Assembly: GCA_031271275.1 (NCBI GenBank) | Contig: JAISWA010000239.1 | Location: forward strand, 1 to 5,001 | Direction of reading: 5' to 3' | DNA length: 5,001 nt | Origin: Clostridiales bacterium | GTDB lineage: Bacteria; Bacillota; Clostridia; Lachnospirales; WQUN01 | Shown: positions 1 to 5,001 of the stretch, in pieces | Position numbering within the stretch: position 1 is the stretch's first letter | Layout of the letters: every line of letters begins with the position of its first letter | Made by a program: the position numbers and the translations under genes | The notes under the pieces: model-generated | The model's input: the letters and a program-made list of their open reading frames with translations, nothing else | Told to the model about the DNA's origin: nothing | Database searches by the model: none

Positions 1-76
1 AAAATGCCGAAGTGTTATCTTCTTTTCCAGAAATATTTATTTATTTTCACCAGCCAGCAACAAATGTGTGCCGTTC

Positions 77-105
77 TTGCGCAAAATTATAAATATCGTT
101 ATTTC
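77..105 (+). promoter_or_regulatory. Candidate sigma-A-type promoter for the transport/lyase operon
   Basis: A TTGCGC hexamer (77-82) lies 17 bp before TATTTC (100-105), an acceptable but imperfect -35/-10 pair in the AT-rich leader upstream of the first gene. An alternative -10, TATAAA at 88-93, has only a poor TGTGTG at the matching -35 position (65-70). Further AT-rich sequence at about 31-47 could act as an UP-like element. No other promoter-like region is evident before the later genes, which fits a single transcript from here. The hexamers are weak matches in an AT-rich stretch, so the exact position is uncertain. I see no gene in positions 1-160; 1-76 hold nothing else I can name. Confidence 0.3.
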
Positions 106-108
106 TAA
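87..108. promoter_or_regulatory. Operator-like 22-bp palindrome with central CG
   Basis: The left half TTATAAATATC (87-97) and right half GTTATTTCTAA (98-108) are complementary at 9 of 11 symmetric pairs, centred on the CG at 97/98. The mismatches are pairs 96/99 and 90/105. A dyad with a central CpG is the typical shape of LacI/GalR-family operators, which often control sugar-uptake operons. It overlaps the candidate promoter -10, where a bound repressor would block transcription. The region is AT-rich, so partial symmetry can arise by chance, and no regulator gene is in the window to support the assignment. Confidence 0.4.
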
Positions 109-130
109 ATTAACCCTCAAAAAGGTTAAT
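109..130. promoter_or_regulatory. Inverted repeat ATTAACC-N8-GGTTAAT in the leader
   Basis: ATTAACC (109-115) and GGTTAAT (124-130) form a perfect 7-bp inverted repeat around an 8-nt spacer (CTCAAAAA). It directly abuts the palindrome at 87-108 and ends 17 nt before the ribosome binding site. It could be a second DNA operator site, or a short hairpin in the 5' leader of the mRNA. It is not a convincing terminator because no uridine tract follows it and the stem is AT-rich. Confidence 0.4.
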
Positions 131-147
131 CCATAAAAATTATATTT

Positions 148-154
148 AAGGAGG
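148..154 (+). promoter_or_regulatory. Strong ribosome binding site of the binding-protein gene
   Basis: AAGGAGG sits 6 nt before the ATG at 161. It is a near-perfect anti-16S match at good spacing, so it fixes this ATG as the start and predicts high translation, as expected for a binding protein made in excess over its permeases. Confidence 0.85.
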
Positions 155-160
155 CTCGAC

Positions 161-1567
161 ATGAAAAAAGGTTTTTTTGCAAAGGCGGCGCTGCTTACCG
201 CCGGTCTGGCAATGGCGGTGTCCTTGGGGCGGGTGCTGCCGGTCAGCGCGGCCGCGCAGCCGGAAGTTTCGCCCAAAGTAGCGGCGGCGGGTGAAAAGAC
301 AAAAATCACCGTTTGGACAAAAGACCGCCACGACCAAGAACTTATGCAAGCCATTTGCGACAGGCTCAACCGGGAATACGGCGACATGGAAGTGGTTTAT
401 GAGATGTACACCGACAACTACCCGCAAGTAGTGGAGATTGCCGCGAGCACCGGGGAGCTCCCCGACGTGCTGGTGCTTCAGCAGCAGGTTTTGGATTCGC
501 TTCTGCCCCGCGACATGTTTTATTCCCTGGACGACCTTATGCCGGAAGACTTCCGGGCGCGCTTCGACGACAGCCTTTTCATGGAAGGCATCAACATGAA
601 AGACGGCAAAATATTCTCGCTGCCCAATACGGGCGTCGCCCTCCGCTTAGTTTATAACAAAGATATTTTTGAGCGAGTGGGTTTGCCCGGCCCCCCGGAA
701 ACCGTGCAGCAAATGGCGGAATATGCTAAAAAAATAACCAAGGAACTTTCCGGCGAGGGGATTTACGGGTTTGCGCTTCCGTTAAAGAACCCGACCAGCG
801 GGCTTTCGCGGGGCGTTCGTTCCATTCCTCAGCTCTCCGGATATCCCGTTTGGGAAGGCTTTGACTTTGCCCAGGGAAAGTATGACTGGAGCTCGTACAA
901 ACCCGCCGTTGAAGCGCTGACGGATATCTTTTCAAGCGGCGCGGCCTTCCCCGGCTGCGAGTCTTTAGACATTGACCCCCTTCGCACCCAGTTCGCGGAC
1001 GGTAAAATCGGGATGTACATGACCTACAGCCATTCGGAATGGGGCGTTTTTACCAACCAGTTCCCAACCGAGCAAGATTGGGGCTACGCGCTGCTGCCTA
1101 CCTATGACGGGGAAATCAAAGGCTCCCAGTGGGTAGAGACCGGCTTCTGGTACGCGATTACTTCCGCGTGCAAAGACCCGCAAAAGGCGTGGCGCGTCAT
1201 TGAGGCGTTCTATGATAAAGAGAACCAGGTCGAGTATTATGAAAAAGGATTGGGCGTAACCGTCCTTAAAGACGTACAGGACGCTTCCGACGCGCCGGAG
1301 TCCATCGAATACTTACCCTTCATGGCCATTCAGCCCACGGATAAAATGTGGCCGCTGACGCCCACCGCCCTTACGATTGAAGGGGACGACTGGGGCACGG
1401 TGTTCGGTTCGCTGATATTCGGCGCGCGTAATGATATTGACGCCGCCATTGAGGAACTAAACGAGCGCTATAACGCCGCCTATGAAAAAGGAATTGAGGA
1501 CGGAACGCATACACCGATTCACTATCCCAACTTCAAGGCTTCTGACCCCATAACGACAGCCCAATAG
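161..1567 (+). CDS. Extracellular solute-binding protein of a carbohydrate ABC importer
   Basis: This 468-residue protein is the substrate receptor of a sugar ABC importer (COG1653/UgpB-like, bacterial extracellular solute-binding family 1). Residues 1-32 form a signal peptide: basic MKKG, a hydrophobic stretch at about 9-23, and small residues VSAAA (28-32) suited to signal peptidase I cleavage. There is no lipobox cysteine; the first cysteine is C66. Family hallmarks follow: a first strand ITVW (49-52), GELPDVLVL (98-106), SLPNTG (153-158) with VYNKDIFERVGL (164-175), FADGKIGMY (278-286), ETGFWYAIT (326-334) with the helix DPQKAWRVIEAF (339-350), and a C-terminal helix at about 425-446. Several tryptophans (W52, W231, W243, W294, W324, W330, W411) could stack on sugar rings, which fits an oligosaccharide ligand, though which of them line the pocket is unknown. 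The length is normal for the family. The two permeases and a lyase lie downstream, so the ligand is inferred to be a uronic-acid-containing oligosaccharide. The family call is firm; the ligand is not. Confidence 0.93.
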   Translation: MKKGFFAKAALLTAGLAMAVSLGRVLPVSAAAQPEVSPKVAAAGEKTKITVWTKDRHDQELMQAICDRLNREYGDMEVVYEMYTDNYPQVVEIAASTGELPDVLVLQQQVLDSLLPRDMFYSLDDLMPEDFRARFDDSLFMEGINMKDGKIFSLPNTGVALRLVYNKDIFERVGLPGPPETVQQMAEYAKKITKELSGEGIYGFALPLKNPTSGLSRGVRSIPQLSGYPVWEGFDFAQGKYDWSSYKPAVEALTDIFSSGAAFPGCESLDIDPLRTQFADGKIGMYMTYSHSEWGVFTNQFPTEQDWGYALLPTYDGEIKGSQWVETGFWYAITSACKDPQKAWRVIEAFYDKENQVEYYEKGLGVTVLKDVQDASDAPESIEYLPFMAIQPTDKMWPLTPTALTIEGDDWGTVFGSLIFGARNDIDAAIEELNERYNAAYEKGIEDGTHTPIHYPNFKASDPITTAQ

Positions 1568-1578
1568 ACTTTCCTCCC

Positions 1579-1639
1579 GCAAGCCGGAAAGAGGCAGCCT
1601 AAGCCGCTTAGCGGCGGCCGGCCGCACCTTCCGGCTTGC
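1579..1639 (+). repeat. Intergenic stem-loop between binding-protein and permease genes
   Basis: GCAAGCCGGAA (1579-1589) and TTCCGGCTTGC (1629-1639) are perfect 11-bp inverted repeats, starting 11 nt after the stop codon at 1565-1567. Between them lie a smaller hairpin, GCCGC-TTA-GCGGC (1603-1615), and a 12-bp palindrome, GCGGCCGGCCGC (1614-1625), which overlaps the small hairpin and so may compete with it. No U-tract follows the outer stem, so a full intrinsic terminator is unlikely. By position it resembles the elements after malE-type genes that protect upstream mRNA from 3' exonucleases or attenuate transcription, giving more binding protein than permease. That role is inferred; the repeat itself is seen. 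Confidence 0.7.
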
Positions 1640-1666
1640 TTCATACCACAAAGTGAGGCGACTTCC

Positions 1667-2569
1667 ATGAGCCAAAAACGAAAGGGCGTTTTGCAGTCCT
1701 ATTTAATGCTGCTGCCTAACCTCGCGCTTTTCCTGGTGATTTCGGTATATCCGGTTATATGGGCTTTGCAGTATATGCTTTTTGAGTTTAACGGGATTGG
1801 CGAGAAGCGGTTTGTCGGGGTGGAAAATTTTATTAGATTGTTCACCCGCGACCCCAATTACTGGAACAGTGTGCGCAATACGTTTGTCTACGCCGGAGGG
1901 AAAATTCTGCTGATTATTCCGCTGGCGTTCTTGGTCGCGGTTTTGATAAACAACCCGAAGCGCCTCTACGGAGGGGTTCAGGCGGTTGTTTTCAGCCCTA
2001 CGATTATGAGTTCGGCGGTTATGTCGCTGGTGTTTTACCTGCTCTTTAACGTATACAACGGGGAAATCAACCGAATGCTGTCGGACGCGGGGCTCATCAA
2101 CGCGCCCATAAACTGGCTGGGCAGGGAATACGCCATGATAACCGTCATACTGGTCGCAGTCTGGGGCGGTTTGGGCAACTACATGGTTTACTTCCTGGCC
2201 GGGCTGCAGCAAATAGATACAAGCATTTACGAAAGCGCCGAAATAGACGGCGTGACTTATTGGCAAAAAATGCGCTATATCACGATACCCATGTTGGGGT
2301 CGGTTTTAAAAACGATACTTATGTTGGCCATCATAAACGGCTTTTATGATTATCAAAGCATTATGGTGCTTACCGAGGGCGGTCCTTTCGGCGCTACCGA
2401 GGTTATGTTCCTCAACCTGTACAAACTTTATTATCCCTCTGCGGACGCCTATACTTTCCGACCGCAATACGGGTACGGCGCGGCGGTGTCCGTCATTACG
2501 GCGCTGATTGTGGGGGGTACTACATTGATTTATCTTCGGCTGTCAAAAAAGTTGGATGAAATATACTGA
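1667..2569 (+). CDS. Sugar ABC transporter permease, MalF/UgpA type
   Basis: This 300-residue integral membrane protein is one half of the translocation channel (COG1175-like, binding-protein-dependent transport inner membrane component). Six likely membrane segments fall at about residues 11-34, 73-95, 104-128, 155-180, 209-228 and 269-290. The cytoplasmic EAA loop, which docks onto the ATPase, is at 189-208: E189-S-A-E-I-D-G195 at its head and ending in I207-P208. L235-TEGGP (to 240) is the sequence usually found in the periplasm-facing part of MalF-like permeases. The length is normal for versions without the large MalF periplasmic insert. The chosen ATG has a modest site, AGTGAGG (1652-1658), 8 nt upstream, weaker than that of the binding-protein gene. 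The next permease follows 14 nt after the stop, so the two are co-transcribed and almost certainly form a heterodimer. The family call is firm; substrate identity comes only from context. Confidence 0.94.
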   Translation: MSQKRKGVLQSYLMLLPNLALFLVISVYPVIWALQYMLFEFNGIGEKRFVGVENFIRLFTRDPNYWNSVRNTFVYAGGKILLIIPLAFLVAVLINNPKRLYGGVQAVVFSPTIMSSAVMSLVFYLLFNVYNGEINRMLSDAGLINAPINWLGREYAMITVILVAVWGGLGNYMVYFLAGLQQIDTSIYESAEIDGVTYWQKMRYITIPMLGSVLKTILMLAIINGFYDYQSIMVLTEGGPFGATEVMFLNLYKLYYPSADAYTFRPQYGYGAAVSVITALIVGGTTLIYLRLSKKLDEIY

Positions 2570-2570
2570 C

Positions 2571-2576
2571 GGGAGG
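2571..2576 (+). promoter_or_regulatory. Ribosome binding site supporting a TTG start
   Basis: GGGAGG directly follows the stop of the first permease and lies 7 nt before the TTG at 2584. No ATG or GTG in frame is as well placed: the first in-frame ATG (2599) would remove the basic N-terminal residues MKIKR and has no such site before it. This decides the TTG start. Confidence 0.7.
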
Positions 2577-2583
2577 GAACGTT

Positions 2584-3423
2584 TTGAAAATTAAACGGAT
2601 GCCGAGCGGAGCGGTCAAATGGGCCTTCCTTTTAATTATGGTCACGGTCACCCTCTACCCGGTGCTTTACGCGCTTCTCGGCTCTTTTAAGACAAACCAG
2701 GAACTTACGCTGGGGGGAGGCATTTTTCCGGAGCAATGGCGCGTCGTCAACTATATCGACGCGTTTACCCACGGGGATTTTGGCAAGTATACTTTAAATT
2801 CGGTGATTGTGGCGTTTTCGGTAACGCTGCTCGCGTTAATCACCTCGTCACTGGCGGGTTATGTTTTTGCCCGCAGGGAGTTCCCGGGGAAAAAATTCGT
2901 CATGGGCATGTATTTGGCGTTTATGTTCATCTCCTTGGGCTCGGTCACGCTGTACCCGCTCTACATGCTGTTTAACCGATTCGGCTGGACTCAAAATTTG
3001 TCCGCGATGATTTTGGTGATGACCGGCGGACAGGCGGCGAATGTTTTCCTGGTGAACGGCTTTATCCAAAGCGTGCCGAAGGAGCTTGACGAAGCCGCGT
3101 TTATAGACGGGTGCAGCCCGTTCCAAGTTTACCGCGTTATCATCCTTCCGATGATTCGCCCGATACTGGCGGTGGTCATGCTTTTTTCTTTCAGGACGGC
3201 ATGGAACGAATATATTACCCCGTTGATTATGAGCATCGGAAATTCCGGACTGCGTACTTTAACCGTCGCGGTAGTGCAATTAAAATACGCCTCCAACGCG
3301 GCGGCGGAATGGCACATTATGCTGGCCGGCGCGTCTATCGCGTTACTGCCCGTTTTAATTATCTATTCCTTCACCCATAAGCAGTTTATCGCGGGGCTGA
3401 CGGCCGGCGCGGTAAAAGGTTGA
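2584..3423 (+). CDS. Sugar ABC transporter permease, MalG/UgpE type
   Basis: This 279-residue membrane protein is the second channel subunit (COG0395-like). It starts with TTG, supported by the ribosome binding site just upstream. Likely membrane segments lie at about residues 12-33, 70-95, 105-130, 138-160, 190-208 and 245-263. The EAA loop is complete at 170-189: E170-A-A-F-I-D-G176 through I186-I-L-P189; it carries C177 where alanine is common. Family hallmarks include SFKT (34-37), the early FPE (48-50) followed by NY (56-57), WNEY (207-210), and the C-terminal tail QFIAGLTAGAVKG (267-279), which is typical of MalG-like permeases and is thought to contact the ATPase dimer. It would pair with the upstream permease. 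The lyase gene begins 24 nt after its stop. No ATP-binding subunit is encoded between these genes or anywhere in the window, so the energising ATPase must come from elsewhere or from beyond the window. Confidence 0.94.
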   Translation: MKIKRMPSGAVKWAFLLIMVTVTLYPVLYALLGSFKTNQELTLGGGIFPEQWRVVNYIDAFTHGDFGKYTLNSVIVAFSVTLLALITSSLAGYVFARREFPGKKFVMGMYLAFMFISLGSVTLYPLYMLFNRFGWTQNLSAMILVMTGGQAANVFLVNGFIQSVPKELDEAAFIDGCSPFQVYRVIILPMIRPILAVVMLFSFRTAWNEYITPLIMSIGNSGLRTLTVAVVQLKYASNAAAEWHIMLAGASIALLPVLIIYSFTHKQFIAGLTAGAVKG

Positions 3424-3436
3424 AAGACATCATGAT

Positions 3437-3442
3437 AGGAGG
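3437..3442 (+). promoter_or_regulatory. Strong ribosome binding site of the lyase gene
   Basis: AGGAGG lies 5 nt before the ATG at 3448 and selects that start over an out-of-frame ATG at 3432, which opens a frame of only 25 codons. A strong site of its own suggests efficient translation of the lyase independent of the permeases. Confidence 0.8.
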
Positions 3443-3447
3443 ATACG

Positions 3448-5001
3448 ATGCTGCAATTTACCCGGGAGCGAATCGCGGCGTTCAAAAACAGGGCGGCGGC
3501 TCACCCTAACGCAATAAGCTGTTTAAAAAATTCCATAAGGGAGGTCAGGGATTATTTCCTCATCCCCCCCAATAAAGCCGCGACTTGGTCCGGGTTTTAC
3601 GCCTGCCCGGAGCATTCGGTAAAGTTGGCGTTCGATATTGCCTCCCCTTCCCGGCACCGCTGCCCCGAGGACGGAAAAATGATAACCGGAGATATTTTCG
3701 ACGGCGCCTGGTGGCGGATTGTCAATGAAAAAAACCAACAGGCCTGTTATCATGCCGCGCTGCTGTATCTGCTTGAAGAAAAAGCGGAGGATTTTGAACT
3801 GGCGCGTAGGTATTTGATTGCATACGCCAACGTTTACCCGGATTACGAGATACACGGCGGAATACCTTACAACAACCCCGGCAAAGCCAACGCGCAAACC
3901 CTATGCGACGCGGCGTGGGTCAAAGGCCTGTTGTTGGCCTATGATATTGTAAGGAATCGGTTGGAACACGCGGAGAGAGAAATGATTGAACAGCGGCTGT
4001 TCCGCTGCTGCGCGGAATTTCTGATGGAATACCGTTCCAATCAAATACATAACCATGAAGTGGTCGTAGATTCGGCTCTCGCGATGATTGGCCTGGTTTT
4101 AGACGACAAGCGCTATATCGGTTTCGGGCTTGACGCGGAATTCGGGCTTAAATATCAACTCCGCCACGGGGTATTGGCCGACGGCCTTTGGTTTGAAGGC
4201 ACGCCCGGGTATCATTTTTACGCCATGGAGCAGTACGTCTATTTTGAAATGCTGGCCTGTAATACAGAATACAGTTTTTTTAACGATTCAGCCTTTTTAG
4301 AAACCTTAAAGTTCCCCTTAAACCTTTTGCAGCCGGACGGATCATTGCCGCCCTTAAACGACGCGGGCTTCGGGTACTGCGGTTTTACAAACGCCGAAAG
4401 CATATACGAACTGGCGTGGCGTGAAACAGAGGATGCCGTGTTTTTAAAATTGCTTCGCTGCGTATACGCGCAAAAAAAACGCGACAATGTTTGGTCTTTT
4501 TTTTATGGCGCGGAGACGCTCCCCGACGCGTTACCGCCGGAGCCTTCCCCGTATCACGGCGGAAAAACCGGCGAAAGCGGAATCACCACCATGCTTGGGC
4601 CGGACGGACGTTTTCTGTTAGTGAAGCATTCGCCCTTCGGCGGCGAGCACGACCATTATGACCGATTGGGCATTCATTTTATGGGCTTCGGTAAAAGCAT
4701 CATACCCGATATAGGCACCTGTTTGTACGGCGCGCCCCTGCACTACGCCTATTATAAAAACACCCCGGCGCACAATACCGTGTGTATAAACGGGCAGAAC
4801 CAACCGCCCGCTTGCTGTACGGTGTATGCTTATGACCGGGGCGATTCCCGCACCGTACTGGATGTCGGCGTAAAATGGGACGGGACTTACATACCCATGA
4901 ACACGTTCGTAATACCGCAATGGTCAGCGGAAGATTACGCCGGCGCGGAATTTAGGCGGTACATCGCCTGGTATGACGAATTTTTCGCGGATATCTTTAA
5001 A
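3448..5001 (+). CDS. Heparinase II/III-family polysaccharide lyase, 3' end outside window
   Basis: The frame is open for 518 codons to the window edge; relatives usually have about 600-750 residues, so a C-terminal beta portion is missing. Residues up to about 370 form the alpha-toroid (alginate-lyase-like) domain, and from about 380 the heparinase II/III-like beta domain begins. Putative active-site residues, aligned by eye to PL15/PL17/PL21 enzymes, are N202-H203 in IHNHEVV, Y255 and Y258 in EGTPGYHFY, and H401 in GGEHDHYD. H403, D421 (IIPDIGT) and H442 (TPAHNTV) match the pattern of the structural zinc site. Such enzymes cleave uronate glycosidic bonds by beta-elimination, giving unsaturated sugars. 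No signal peptide or membrane segment is visible and there are 14 cysteines, including pairs 187-188 and 456-457, so a cytoplasmic oligosaccharide lyase is likely, acting on what the upstream importer delivers. Whether the substrate is alginate, a glycosaminoglycan or another uronide cannot be told. The fold call is firm; the PL family number is open. Confidence 0.9.
   Translation, partial: MLQFTRERIAAFKNRAAAHPNAISCLKNSIREVRDYFLIPPNKAATWSGFYACPEHSVKLAFDIASPSRHRCPEDGKMITGDIFDGAWWRIVNEKNQQACYHAALLYLLEEKAEDFELARRYLIAYANVYPDYEIHGGIPYNNPGKANAQTLCDAAWVKGLLLAYDIVRNRLEHAEREMIEQRLFRCCAEFLMEYRSNQIHNHEVVVDSALAMIGLVLDDKRYIGFGLDAEFGLKYQLRHGVLADGLWFEGTPGYHFYAMEQYVYFEMLACNTEYSFFNDSAFLETLKFPLNLLQPDGSLPPLNDAGFGYCGFTNAESIYELAWRETEDAVFLKLLRCVYAQKKRDNVWSFFYGAETLPDALPPEPSPYHGGKTGESGITTMLGPDGRFLLVKHSPFGGEHDHYDRLGIHFMGFGKSIIPDIGTCLYGAPLHYAYYKNTPAHNTVCINGQNQPPACCTVYAYDRGDSRTVLDVGVKWDGTYIPMNTFVIPQWSAEDYAGAEFRRYIAWYDEFFADIFK

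Noticed and set aside
60..110. Catabolite-responsive (cre) element before the operon
   Set aside because: The sequence around the central CG does not match the CcpA consensus at the required flanking TG/CA positions.
37..387. Minus-strand open frame covering the promoter region and the start of the binding-protein gene
   Set aside because: It lies mostly opposite a well-supported gene with a signal peptide, has no clear ribosome binding site, and its translation resembles no protein family.
1579..1645. Intrinsic terminator ending a separate binding-protein transcript
   Set aside because: The stem is strong but no run of T follows it, and no new promoter is evident before the permease gene, so read-through is more likely.
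1703..2266. Long minus-strand open frame of 187 codons inside the first permease gene
   Set aside because: It is antisense to a clear permease with EAA and TEGGP motifs; its composition (many H, Q, R, V) is the usual shadow of a hydrophobic gene.
3432..3509. Small 25-codon frame starting at the ATG at 3432
   Set aside because: It is out of frame with the lyase, contains the lyase ribosome binding site within it, and stops after a low-complexity glycine-rich tail.
3523..3897. Minus-strand open frame opposite the start of the lyase gene
   Set aside because: The plus-strand frame here continues unbroken into recognisable lyase motifs and has a strong ribosome binding site; the antisense frame has no support.
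4618..4920. Minus-strand open frame of 100 codons opposite the beta domain of the lyase
   Set aside because: It is antisense to the most conserved lyase segment (H401, H403, D421, H442) and shows no motif of its own.

Overview
The window holds one co-directional (+ strand) carbohydrate-uptake and degradation operon, cut off by the right edge. Its order is an extracellular solute-binding protein, two MalF/MalG-type ABC permeases and a heparinase II/III-fold polysaccharide lyase. Strong AGGAGG-type Shine-Dalgarno sites, a TTG start, a moderately GC-rich coding composition after an AT-rich promoter region, and an importer locus without its own ATPase gene fit a member of the Bacillota (Firmicutes) best. 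This is an inference from style and not a taxonomic proof. The binding protein lacks a lipobox cysteine, which leaves room for a diderm host.

Layout: positions 1-160 are AT-rich, non-coding and regulatory. They contain a possible sigma-A-type promoter and two abutting 22-bp dyads (87-108 and 109-130) ahead of the first ribosome binding site. Positions 161-1567 encode the secreted binding protein. Positions 1568-1666 are a 99-nt gap with an 11-bp perfect inverted repeat, probably an mRNA-stabilising or attenuating stem-loop. Positions 1667-2569 and 2584-3423 encode the two permeases, separated by 14 nt. Positions 3448-5001 encode the lyase, whose frame stays open to the window end, so its C-terminus and stop lie outside.

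How the genes work together (inference): the binding protein captures an oligosaccharide outside the membrane and the permease pair imports it, powered by an ATPase encoded elsewhere (an MsmX/UgpC-type shared subunit is the usual solution). The lyase has no signal peptide and many cysteines, so it would cleave the imported oligosaccharide in the cytoplasm. The lyase fold is associated with uronic-acid-containing glycans such as alginate oligosaccharides and heparin or heparan-like chains, so an oligouronide is the most likely cargo. The exact substrate cannot be read from this sequence. I saw no mobile element, CRISPR array, tRNA or rRNA in the window.
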